Position numbers and translations under genes: made by a program. From contig JAZDKQ010000025.1 of the NCBI GenBank assembly GCA_043802865.1, positions 1-26,559 on the forward strand: a stretch of DNA of 26,559 nucleotides. The letters are read 5' to 3'. The notes beneath the pieces were generated by a model that made no database searches, was not told the origin of the DNA, and saw only the letters and a program-made list of their open reading frames with translations. Shown piece after piece: positions 14,321-21,801 of this stretch. Position 1 is the stretch's first letter, and every line of letters starts with the position of its first letter. Origin of the DNA: JAPLXD01 sp043802865. GTDB taxonomy: Bacteria; Patescibacteriota; Minisyncoccia; Moranbacterales; UBA11712.

Positions 14321-15011
14321 ACTCTCGCCTGATTCTCCCCAATCCTTTCAACTCATCATCGCCGATCTTCACTTTGAGAATCTTTCCAAGCGGATTGGCA
14401 AGAAATACCCGAAGAAGCTTGATCTGATCAGCTGATATTCCCGCGAGACCCGGCTCTCCGGAAAAACACTTTCCGCAAACAACCCCTCCGCGCGCGGCGG
14501 AAAAAAAATTTTCTCCATTCTCTTCGAGGCGCGCTTCACATTTCGCGCACTTCATCGTTTCGGGACGATGCCCAAGCGCGTCAAACAGCTTCCACCAAAA
14601 AGCTTCAAGCAAAATATGTCCCTGATCGCTCTTATCACTCAAATCCTCCCAATCTCCCAAAAAATCTTTCAGCAAATCAAAAACTTTTTCGTCTTTTTCT
14701 TCTTCTGAAAAATGGCGCGTGAAAAATTTGAAAATCTCCAAGACCTCGGCCAGCTTTTCAAAATCTTTTTTTATATTATCAAAATTTTCGATCGTGATCG
14801 CGCTCGCAATGTTTCCCATCCCGCGTGCCCTAGCGACATAGACCTCTGAAAACGTTCCAGGCTCTAAATGCCCGGCCAGTTTCGCAGCCGGTTTTCGCGC
14901 TCCCCTCCCCATCGCCCTCACCACCCCGATTTCCCTTGTATAAAGGATATACAGCCGGTCAAATTCGCCGACATCATGGGAGGACAAAATTATAGCGGTA
15001 TATTTTTGCAT
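14301..15011 (-). CDS. recO: DNA repair protein RecO
   Basis: A 236-residue recombination mediator that helps load RecA with RecR. The N-terminal OB-fold is recognisable: KYTAIILSSHDVGEFDRLYI, then REIGVVRAMGRGARKPAAKL. The helical C-terminal domain carries a four-Cys zinc site (CAKCEARL and VVCGKC). A short DWEDLSDKSDQG stretch in the middle may be another repeat-derived segment. The ATG at 15011 follows an extended -10 box by exactly 6 nt, so the mRNA is probably leaderless. The stop is TAG, and the promoter of the next gene overlaps the gene end. Confidence 0.93.
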   Translation of the reverse strand: MQKYTAIILSSHDVGEFDRLYILYTREIGVVRAMGRGARKPAAKLAGHLEPGTFSEVYVARARGMGNIASAITIENFDNIKKDFEKLAEVLEIFKFFTRHFSEEEKDEKVFDLLKDFLGDWEDLSDKSDQGHILLEAFWWKLFDALGHRPETMKCAKCEARLEENGENFFSAARGGVVCGKCFSGEPGLAGISADQIKLLRVFLANPLGKILKVKIGDDELKGLGRIRREFEKYNF

Positions 15012-15017
15012 AAGTTG

Positions 15018-15026
15018 ATTATATCA
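15018..15026 (-). promoter_or_regulatory. recO: Extended -10 promoter of recO
   Basis: TGATATAAT (15026-15018) combines TGN with a perfect -10, without a recognisable -35. Six bases separate it from ATG 15011, matching the geometry at 1292 and 19976. It abuts the T-tract of the preceding terminator. Confidence 0.6.
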
Positions 15027-15056
15027 TAAAAAGAAGGGCCGCATTGTATGCGACCC
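15026..15056 (-). terminator. Rho-independent terminator of the small membrane protein operon
   Basis: The minus strand forms GGGTCGCAT-ACA-ATGCGGCCC (9-bp stem with one U-G wobble) followed by TTCTTTTTAT. It lies 3 nt after the stop of the 66-residue protein and just upstream of the recO promoter. Confidence 0.8.
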
Positions 15057-15059
15057 ATT

Positions 15060-15260
15060 TTAAGAGGATTGATTTTTTTTCTCGCCTCTCCATATAACGA
15101 GTCCGAGGATAACTACTGCTGCCAAGAAGCCAATTAATGTCAGCAATATCTTTCCGCGGAGGGAACAGTGAAAAACAAAATGGGAAAGTCCCAATCCTCC
15201 CGCTGGTAAAGTCACGCATATGATCAAAATCAAGCGATCCTTTATGTTGATTTTTGTCAT
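15060..15260 (-). CDS. Small two-helix membrane protein (66 aa)
   Basis: A 66-residue protein (start MTKINIKDRLILIICVTLPA) with two hydrophobic segments separated by a short loop (FVFHCSLRG) and a charged end (WRGEKKNQSS). No family recognised. Its ATG overlaps the stop of the preceding 31-residue ORF (TAATG) and is preceded by a strong AGGAG ribosome binding site inside that ORF, so coupling is likely. A clear terminator follows. Third gene of a three-gene operon of small membrane proteins. Confidence 0.75.
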   Translation of the reverse strand: MTKINIKDRLILIICVTLPAGGLGLSHFVFHCSLRGKILLTLIGFLAAVVILGLVIWRGEKKNQSS

Positions 15261-15355
15261 TATATCTCCTCTTTAACAATAAGCGGCGATACCGCAAGAA
15301 GAATAAATATCGCCAAAAACAAGCCGATAACGACCCATCCGAATATCTGTGCCAT
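15260..15355 (-). CDS. 31-residue single-helix membrane peptide
   Basis: The ATG at 15355 opens MAQIFGWVVIGLFLAIFILL, followed by a short tail ending VKEEI. One hydrophobic helix fills nearly the whole peptide. A strong ribosome binding site (AAAGGAGG) sits 6-7 nt upstream, far better than almost any other gene here. It ends in a TAATG overlap with the next gene. Small size lowers certainty, but the signals and its place between two similar genes support it. Confidence 0.65.
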   Translation of the reverse strand: MAQIFGWVVIGLFLAIFILLAVSPLIVKEEI

Positions 15356-15366
15356 ATGCCCCTCCT

Positions 15367-15663
15367 TTACCCGATGACGCGTGGAAAACCATATTCTTCT
15401 TCCGTTTTCTCCGGCGGTTCCGGACAACAACGCCGGCACCAAAGATATGAGATCAACAAAACCGCCATGAGATTGCTTGCCGCGCAGACAAAGCCGATAA
15501 TCCAACCTCTTGTTATCTCAAGAGAGAAAAGGATTATTTTGAATTCGTATGGAACATATTGCGGACGACCCAAGAGGCAAATGCCCAGCATCAAAACCAA
15601 AAGCGCAATTCCATGCAAATAACTGAGGTTATCTCGACAGTTTTTCGTACATTTCCGCCCCAT
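15367..15663 (-). CDS. Small membrane protein with Cys pairs (98 aa)
   Basis: A 98-residue protein with two hydrophobic segments (~residues 17-32, LHGIALLVLMLGICLLG; and ~54-74, GWIIGFVCAASNLMAVLLIS). A Cys motif CRRCCPEPPE lies just after the second helix, and two more Cys (CTKNC) near the N-terminus. The GGGGGAG ribosome binding site is well placed before ATG 15663. The stop TAA merges into the ribosome binding site of the next gene. No family recognised. First gene of the operon; the 85 nt upstream contain only a weak TATAAA-like box and a repeat. Confidence 0.7.
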   Translation of the reverse strand: MGRKCTKNCRDNLSYLHGIALLVLMLGICLLGRPQYVPYEFKIILFSLEITRGWIIGFVCAASNLMAVLLISYLWCRRCCPEPPEKTEEEYGFPRVIG

Positions 15664-15730
15664 TGCCAGCTCCCCCTTTCATGAAATTGTTAATGTAAAT
15701 TTCTCCGCGTTGCGAAGTTTTATATAAATA

Positions 15731-15752
15731 TTTCCAATCTCCCCAATTTCAA
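15731..15752. repeat. GGGGAGATTGG repeat after ileS
   Basis: A short AATTGGGGAGATTGG block overlaps the ileS stop codon. It is identical in style to the M16 and metG internal repeats. It separates ileS from the small membrane protein operon. Confidence 0.45.
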
Positions 15753-18700
15753 ATCTTTTTGAGCCATATTTTCACCGGCGTTGTTTCAAGTTCCACCATC
15801 TCCGAAATGTCCGCGTCTTTGTCCTCGCCTTTCGACAATTCTTCCGCGAGCGTTTCCTTGGCGATCAAGTCGCCAAATTTGTCGAATATATCCGACCCAC
15901 CAGCATAGCTCAACGCGACTCGGTTGTCAACTTGAAAACCCGCACGTTTCCGAAGCTCTTGAATGCGCCGAACAAGTTCGCGCGCCTCGCCTTCGAGCCG
16001 CAGCTCATCCGTGATCTTCGTATCCAGCCCTGCCTCCCAATTTATCTCTTCCTCGCGGACATATCCCGGCTCTTCCGTGATTCCGCCGGAAAAACTGACC
16101 TTTTTCACGTTGACCTCTTCTCTGATAAGTTCGGCCATATCTCCTCCGACATCTTCGTTGATCTTGAGCTCCGCCAAAGGCTGGCGCACTTTGATCCCGA
16201 CTTTGGCGCGCGCCGCGAGCCCCAATTTCACGAAACGCCGAGTGAGCTGCATTTTTTCATTCAAATCATCATCAATCAACTTTTCATCAGCCACCGGAAA
16301 ATCAGCGAGATGCACAGACACAACGGCCTCCTCCCCTGCCCGAAGGGAGGATTGAGGAGGGGTGGGAACAAGATTTTTGTATATCTCTTCCGCCACAAAA
16401 GGCGTGAAAGGCGCCATCAGTTTCGGCAATTCTATCAAAACATAATGCAAAGTTTCATATGCTTGATTTTTGTCGCCATCGTTTTCCGATTTCCAGAACC
16501 GCTTTCGACCGCGACGAACATACCAATTGGAAAGATTGTCAATGAACACCGGAAACAATCTCGCCGTTTTGTTGAGCTCATATTTTTCCATATGCTGATT
16601 TGCGTTCTTGATCAGCGAATTCAGCTCTGAAATTATCCACTTGTCGAGCAAGTTTGTAGCTTGCAGTTTTTGGTTTGTAGCTTTTGGTTCGAATTTATCA
16701 ATGTTCGCATACAACACGAAAAAAGAATACGTATTCCAAAGCATCCGCAGCATTCCCCGCACATTTTCGGACATATCTTTTTCCGAAAAAGTGAGATTTT
16801 CCGCTGCGACAACCGGAGAAGCCATCAAATAATATCGCAAGGCGTCCGCCCCATATTTTTCCATCATTTCCGCCGGATCAGGATAATTTTTTAGCCGCTT
16901 TGACAATTTTTTTCCGTCTTCCCCAACCACGATTCCATTCACGATGACGTTTTTATACGCCTTCGAATCTTTGATGGCCGTCGAAATCGCATGGAGATAA
17001 TAGAACCAAGCTCTTGTTTGATCCACGCCCTCGGCGATGAAATCAGCCGGAAAACTTTTTTCAAAATTTTCTTTGTTTTCAAAAGGATAATGCGCTTGCG
17101 CGTACGGCATCGAACCGCTGTCAAACCAAGTGTCCAAAACATCAGGAATTCTTTTCATTTCACCTTGGCATTTTTCGCACTTGAATGTGATCTTGTCGAC
17201 GATATGCTTGTGAAGATCCGTGATTTTTTCTCCCGATATTTCCTCAAGTTCTTTGGCCGACCCGAAAACTTTCATTTCTCCGCAATCGCAACGCCAAATC
17301 GGAATGACCGACGCCCAAAATCTTTGCCGAGAAATTGACCAGTCCCGCGCGCCTTCCAGCCATTTTCCAAAACGCCCTTCTTTGATATGCGCCGGCGACC
17401 AATTGATGCCAGCAACATTCTCCAGCATTTTTTCTTTGATCTTTTCAATGCTCACGAACCACGACGAAGTTGCATAGTTGAGAAGTGGCGTGTCGCAACG
17501 CCAGCAGTGCGGGTAGCTGTGTTCGTACTGCTTTTTGAAAAACAAGGAATTATTTTTCACGAGATATTTAATAATCTCGACATCAGTTTTTTGGCTGTCA
17601 TCGATGGGCTTCACATCAAGCCCCACGAAATCTTTCGCTTCCGGCCGTATCACACCGTCCATATCGATATGCGATACAAAAGGCAGATTAAATTTTTTTC
17701 CCAGATTCATATCGTCCTCCCCAAAAGCTGGCGCAATGTGCACAATTCCCGTTCCCTCTTCCGTCGTCACAAAATCCGCCGGATATATTTTCCATCCGTT
17801 CTCGCGGTTCTTCAGATTTTCGTCGGAGGCATAATAATCAAACAAGGGATCGTATTCCAAACCGATAAGATCACTTCCCTTAATATCATCATGAACAATC
17901 TCGATTTCTTTATCTTTAAATATTTCCTCAATACGATCATTTGCAATTATAAGCAACTCTTTAATACTATCGACGCGTAAAGCAGTATAGCTAATATTCT
18001 CCCCAACCGCTAAAACCACATTCCCGATAAGCGTCCATGGGGTAGTAGTCCACGCAAGAACGTATACCGCATTTTTTGTTTCATGCTTTTCTCCCGCCCA
18101 TTTTTGCCCCGGTTTCAAATGGAATTTCACGACCGCTGACAAATCTTTGGTCATCTTATATCCTTCCGCGACTTCCGATTGTGAGAGTGTCGTTTCGCAG
18201 CGCGGGCAGATGTGCATCGAACGATACCCTTCATATATCAAACCTTTGTCCCAAAGCTCTTTGAAAACCCACCAGACCGATTCCATGAACGGCAAGTCCA
18301 TCGTTTTGTAGGTATTTTCCATATCCGCCCAACGCCCGAGCCGGCGGATCACCTTTTTCCAATCCGCGACATACTCCAAAACTTTCGAGCGGCAGATCTC
18401 GTTGAACTTTTCCACTCCGTATTTTTCCAAAATTTCTTTTTTGCGCTTCACGCCCAATTCTTTTTCAGCAATGTTCTCGATCGGGAGGCCATGACAATCC
18501 CAGCCCCATTTTCGCGGAACATTGAAGCCGCGCATTGTCCAATATCGCGGCATCACGTCTTTCATCGTGCTTGCAACAATATGGCCATAGTGCGGCGTCC
18601 CGGACGCGAAAGGCGGGCCATCATAAAAAGAATAAAGCTCCGCGTCTTTGCGGTTCTCCAAAGATTTTTCAAATATCTTGTTCTCTTCCCAAAATTTGAG

Positions 18701-18754
18701 GATATTTTCCTCCATCTTGGGAAGCGATTGTTTTGGATCGACAGACTTAAACAT
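15749..18754 (-). CDS. ileS: Isoleucine--tRNA ligase, eukaryotic/archaeal-like type
   Basis: A 1001-residue class Ia synthetase. It has HYGH (residues 55-58, in ASGTPHYGHIV) instead of HIGH, and GKKLSKRLKNYPDPAEMM near residue 614. These are features of the type 2 (eukaryotic/archaeal) IleRS. Known type 2 enzymes tend to resist mupirocin. The CP1 editing region, WWVFKELWDKGLIYEGYRSM and zinc ligands (CPRCETTLS; CDCGEMK with CEKCQGE) are visible. The C-terminal end carries the long extra domain typical of this type. Two in-frame repeats are present: PTPPQSSLRAGEE near residue 800 and KATNQKLQATN near 695. The ATG overlaps the end of the GT4 gene by 8 nt. Confidence 0.96.
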   Translation of the reverse strand: MFKSVDPKQSLPKMEENILKFWEENKIFEKSLENRKDAELYSFYDGPPFASGTPHYGHIVASTMKDVMPRYWTMRGFNVPRKWGWDCHGLPIENIAEKELGVKRKKEILEKYGVEKFNEICRSKVLEYVADWKKVIRRLGRWADMENTYKTMDLPFMESVWWVFKELWDKGLIYEGYRSMHICPRCETTLSQSEVAEGYKMTKDLSAVVKFHLKPGQKWAGEKHETKNAVYVLAWTTTPWTLIGNVVLAVGENISYTALRVDSIKELLIIANDRIEEIFKDKEIEIVHDDIKGSDLIGLEYDPLFDYYASDENLKNRENGWKIYPADFVTTEEGTGIVHIAPAFGEDDMNLGKKFNLPFVSHIDMDGVIRPEAKDFVGLDVKPIDDSQKTDVEIIKYLVKNNSLFFKKQYEHSYPHCWRCDTPLLNYATSSWFVSIEKIKEKMLENVAGINWSPAHIKEGRFGKWLEGARDWSISRQRFWASVIPIWRCDCGEMKVFGSAKELEEISGEKITDLHKHIVDKITFKCEKCQGEMKRIPDVLDTWFDSGSMPYAQAHYPFENKENFEKSFPADFIAEGVDQTRAWFYYLHAISTAIKDSKAYKNVIVNGIVVGEDGKKLSKRLKNYPDPAEMMEKYGADALRYYLMASPVVAAENLTFSEKDMSENVRGMLRMLWNTYSFFVLYANIDKFEPKATNQKLQATNLLDKWIISELNSLIKNANQHMEKYELNKTARLFPVFIDNLSNWYVRRGRKRFWKSENDGDKNQAYETLHYVLIELPKLMAPFTPFVAEEIYKNLVPTPPQSSLRAGEEAVVSVHLADFPVADEKLIDDDLNEKMQLTRRFVKLGLAARAKVGIKVRQPLAELKINEDVGGDMAELIREEVNVKKVSFSGGITEEPGYVREEEINWEAGLDTKITDELRLEGEARELVRRIQELRKRAGFQVDNRVALSYAGGSDIFDKFGDLIAKETLAEELSKGEDKDADISEMVELETTPVKIWLKKI
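16329..16367. repeat. ileS: In-frame GC-rich repeat in ileS (family shared with 21646-21699)
   Basis: Bounded by TCCTCCCCTGCC and GGAGGGGTGGGA on the plus strand, 39 nt long. Read as PTPPQSSLRAGEE. The same end sequences bound the element at 21646-21699 (one mismatch), in the same orientation relative to the gene and the same codon phase. It lies between EEIYKNL and VSVHLADFP, where other IleRS proteins have no such insert. Confidence 0.75.
16651..16682. repeat. ileS: Direct repeat with 21-nt period in ileS
   Basis: GTTTGTAGCTT occurs at 16651-16661 and 16672-16682, a 21-nt (seven-codon) period. Read as KATNQKLQATN just before LLDKWIISELNSL. The period being a multiple of three keeps the frame. 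Confidence 0.65.
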
Positions 18755-19895
18755 TTTTGTATACTTCCAAGGTTTTCCTCGCGCATTTTTCCCAACTGAA
18801 TTTTTTGGCCTGTTCTTTTCCTTTCGCGATCAAACTTTCGCGCAGTTCCTTGTTCGTTGCAATATCCATCATTCCCTTCGCGATTCCTTCTGTATCGTGC
18901 GGATCGACAAAATAGGCCGCATCTCCCGCGATTTCCGGAATCGACGAAACTTTTGAAACAAGACAGGGCGCGCCGCAAGCCATCGCTTCGACGATCGTCT
19001 GGCCGAAACCTTCCCAAAGCGACGGCATCACGAAAAATTCCGCGTTGGTATAGAGCGGCTTGAGCTCGTCTCCGCCAACATAGCCCGTGAAAACAACATC
19101 GTGCTCGATTCCCAAATCTTTGGCATGCTGAAAATATTCTTCCATGAGCCATCCCCTCTTTCCCGCCACAACAAGCTGATAATCAAAACTATTTTTATAA
19201 TTTTTCTTGAATCTCGCAAAAGCGTCGAGCACCCGGCTCAAATTTTTGCGCGGCTCAAGCGTTCCCAAAAACAAAATATATTTGCCCACAATGCCATGCC
19301 CCTTTTTCACGTCGTCTTTTGAATATTCATCCTGCTCGAAAAATCTTTTGTCGATTCCGTTGTGAATCGTCGTTATCTTTTCCGCGGGATATCCCAGAAA
19401 TTCGTGCGCGTCTTTTTTGGTCGATTCAGAAACAGTAATGATCCTGTCAGACTTTTTAGCAGCAAAGCTATATAGCGTTTTTAGTTTCGCGGTCGCCATG
19501 CGCGGAAAAAGTTCCGGCACTCGGTATGGCGCAAAGTCATAGAATGTAGTCACGATTTTTCCGCGATATGTGGCCGGCACGCGGTATAGCGGCGAAGTGG
19601 TGTGAAGGACATCCATTTTTTCCCGCGCAAAAGTCGCCATCCCCAAAATCTCGCTATATGCCGCCGGCATATATTTTTTGTAGTCGGAAAACGGAAAAAA
19701 TTTGATCTTCACGTTCGGCTGGGTGAAGCGCTTCACATCCTTGTCTTGCACCTTGAAGTCAAAGAACAAAATATACTGGTTTTCTTTGTCCGTTTCAAGC
19801 AGATTTTTGACCAATTGCCAAACATAATTCGCCACCCCCGTAGGTGCCGCCTTTTCCGGATTCAATATGGCCCTCGCATCGATTCCAATACGCAT
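18747..19895 (-). CDS. GT4 family glycosyltransferase
   Basis: A 382-residue retaining glycosyltransferase with GT-B fold. The N-terminus (MRIGIDARAILNPEKAAPTG) and HTTSPLYRVP are typical of mannosyl/rhamnosyltransferase-like GT4 enzymes. The C-terminal nucleotide-sugar domain shows FLGTLEPRKNLSRVLDAF, VVFTGYVGGDELKPLYTNAE, and the E-x7-E motif in WEGFGQTIVEAMACGAPCLV. A role in cell-surface glycan synthesis is likely; donor and acceptor are unknown. The last codons overlap the ileS start by 8 nt, so ileS is probably translated from the same mRNA. It is divergent from the subtilase gene. Confidence 0.92.
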   Translation of the reverse strand: MRIGIDARAILNPEKAAPTGVANYVWQLVKNLLETDKENQYILFFDFKVQDKDVKRFTQPNVKIKFFPFSDYKKYMPAAYSEILGMATFAREKMDVLHTTSPLYRVPATYRGKIVTTFYDFAPYRVPELFPRMATAKLKTLYSFAAKKSDRIITVSESTKKDAHEFLGYPAEKITTIHNGIDKRFFEQDEYSKDDVKKGHGIVGKYILFLGTLEPRKNLSRVLDAFARFKKNYKNSFDYQLVVAGKRGWLMEEYFQHAKDLGIEHDVVFTGYVGGDELKPLYTNAEFFVMPSLWEGFGQTIVEAMACGAPCLVSKVSSIPEIAGDAAYFVDPHDTEGIAKGMMDIATNKELRESLIAKGKEQAKKFSWEKCARKTLEVYKNV

Positions 19896-19930
19896 ATAAT
19901 TTAATGTTATCTGCCTTTATTCTGCTCTAA

Positions 19931-19949
19931 AATTGACAATTAGTCAATT
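19931..19949. promoter_or_regulatory. Operator-like inverted repeat in the divergent promoter region
   Basis: AATTGAC-AATTA-GTCAATT, perfect 7-bp arms with a 5-nt centre. It lies between the divergent GT4 and subtilase genes and covers the expected -35 area of the latter. It is a plausible binding site for a dimeric regulator; no regulator is encoded in the window. Confidence 0.45.
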
Positions 19950-19960
19950 CAAAAAATAAT

Positions 19961-19969
19961 TGGTACAAT
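19961..19969 (+). promoter_or_regulatory. Extended -10 promoter of the subtilase gene
   Basis: TGGTACAAT is a TGN-type extended -10. Six bases separate it from ATG 19976, so the transcript should be leaderless. A poor -35 (TAGTCA, 19941-19946) lies 17 nt upstream, within the inverted repeat. Confidence 0.55.
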
Positions 19970-19975
19970 TGCTAT

Positions 19976-21286
19976 ATGAAGCAAGAAAAACTCGCTAAAA
20001 AAATTTTCTCTATTTCGATCATAATCTTTGCCCTGCTTTTTTCCGCTGGAAAATTTTTTGATTTGTCTTCGGCTGATGCCGCATCAAAATCATCGGGCAA
20101 TAAGAACTATGTCGAACACGAAGTGGTCGCCAAAATTGCGCCGGACGCGGACGCAGCTTCTCTTGCAGAAAAATATGGCTTGAGCGCGGAACTTCTCAAG
20201 ACAAGCTCTGGCGGGAATCTGTATATATTGAAGAGCGGGAAAAGGCTTTCAACGAAAACATTGATCAAAAAGATTTGAAACGATACCGCCATCATTTCCA
20301 TCCAGCCGAATTTCAAATACAAACCGCTCGCCCGCGTTCCCAGAGATCAGTATTTTTCCAGACAGTGGCCGCTTGCTGACACCTCAAGCATAGCCGGCGG
20401 AGTTTCCGCCCCGTCCGCCTGGAATCTCGAAGCGAAGATCAAAAACAAGATCCCGATCGCCATCATCGACACGGGAATCAATTACAAACAGCCGGAGCTG
20501 AAAAAAAACATCACGAAAGGAAGGAACATCAGCAATTCCAAAAAGAAGCCCCAGGACAGCGACGGCCACGGAACATTTCTGGCTGGCATCATCGCCGCCA
20601 AAACGAACAGCAAAAAAGGCATTGCCGGAGCGAGCTTTTTCGGCAACCTCAAAATTATGCCGCTCAAGTTCAACTTCACGACCGACCAGGCTATTTCAGC
20701 GATCAACTATGCCAAAGCGAGAAATATTCCGATCATCAATGCCAGCTGGGGAGCCTATAGAGAAGAAGGTTTGGATCTCGTACTCAAAAACACGATCGCT
20801 GCTTATCCGGGAACTTTTGTCACGGCCGCGGGAAACGGCGACTGCGACAGTTCAGGCGAAACCGGCGTTGGATGCAATCACGATTCCGGAACTCTAAATG
20901 ACCGGATGTATCCTTGCGATTTTGATCTTGCGAACATCATCTGCGTCGGAGCGTCCGGAAAAGACGGTGCTCTCACTGAATATTCCGATTATGGCGCGCT
21001 TTCTGTCGATGTTTCCGCTCCCGGCGGAACGGACAGCGATCCGGTCTTCGGACTTGGCTTGAAAAAAAACAAGTATACTGAAGCTGAAGGCACTTCGCTC
21101 TCGGTCGCATATGTCGCTGCTGAAGCCGGACTCATTATGTCAAAAAAACCGAGTCTTTCGGCAAGCCAAATTATTGAAATAATAAAAAACTCGGTTGATC
21201 TCGAACCGAGTTTCGCCGGAAAAACTTTAACCGGCGGAAAAGTGAATTTCCAAAAAGCGCTGCAACTCGCAGTAACAAGCTATTAA
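19976..21286 (+). pseudogene. Subtilisin-like serine protease interrupted by an in-frame TGA
   Basis: One continuous frame of 436 codons encodes a secreted S8 protease, except that codon 101 (20276-20278) is TGA. Before it are a signal peptide (IFSISIIIFALLFSAGKFF) and a propeptide-like region. After it comes a full catalytic domain with the triad: D165 (IAIIDTGINY), H198 (DSDGHGTFLAGI), S374 (GTSLSVAYVA), and the oxyanion Asn near 287 (AAGNGD). The residues on both sides of the TGA fit a continuous propeptide (KKI-x-NDTAIIS). TGA is a normal stop elsewhere, so this is a nonsense mutation, a sequencing error or programmed read-through. An internal ATG at 20657 would miss D165 and H198. Confidence 0.85.
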
Positions 21287-21797
21287 TTCAAAATTTCTTC
21301 CGTCACGCGATTTTCGCAGACTCTTTGGAGTTTGGCGTCGCTGATCTTTTCGCAAAAAGCAAAGTCCTTTTTCGAAACGGCAAGATCGCGCCAACAGCTG
21401 TCGCGGTCGATGCCCGCGAGGCTTTCGCATTGACTTTCGGAGTCGCCGGACGGATTCCGCAAACTTCCTGGCAATATTTCAAATTGTCCGGATTGTCTTT
21501 GTATTGCGAGCAATCGTTGTCGCAATCCGCGCTTTGGACATTCGGCCGTCCTTCTCCCGGAGCGGAATTGTCAACAACCGAAGAATCGTTTTCTTGGCCG
21601 TTGGCAGATTGATCGGCGCTCTGACTGTCAGCCTGTCCATTATCTTCCTCCCCTGCCTGAGAGGAGGTGTCTGCCGATGAGGCGGATGGAGGGGCGGGAG
21701 CAATATAGCGCTTCTTCACCACGCCATAGGCAAAATATGCGACGACCGCGACCGCGATGACATAGACGGCTATCAAAATAATTTTCGATTTTTTCAT
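21283..21797 (-). pseudogene. Membrane-anchored Cys-rich protein, frameshifted
   Basis: The first frame starts at ATG 21797 with a single TM helix (IILIAVYVIAVAVVAYFAYG), then a Ser/Asp/Gln-rich linker and CDNDCSQYKDNPDNLKYCQE. Around 21440-21465 the sensible coding switches frame. After it CESLAGIDRDSCWRDLAVSK followed by KDFAFCEKISDAKLQRVCEN continues the same Cys-rich repeat style, to a TAA at 21283. Without the shift the first frame ends in a basic, low-quality tail. The gene starts 4 nt after the SpoIID-like gene. Its stop overlaps that of the convergent subtilase gene. A PTPP-AGEE-type repeat is inserted in the linker. Function unknown. Confidence 0.7.
21646..21699. repeat. In-frame GC-rich repeat in the Cys-rich protein gene
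   Basis: Bounded by TCCTCCCCTGCC and GGAGGGGCGGGA, 54 nt. Read as APAPPSASSADTSSQAGEE. Same ends and codon phase as the ileS element at 16329-16367, with a different centre. Both lengths (39 and 54) are multiples of three. Confidence 0.75.
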
Positions 21798-21801
21798 AAA
21801 T

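Noticed and set aside
16684..16694. tRNA T-loop-like GGTTCGAA sequence
   Set aside because: It is inside ileS coding sequence and no cloverleaf can be drawn around it. No tRNA gene was found in the window.
20276..20278. Genome-wide UGA reassignment to Gly or Trp
   Set aside because: metG, rsmI, ileS and the last gene stop at UGA at their expected C-termini, and tryptophans in this window are TGG.
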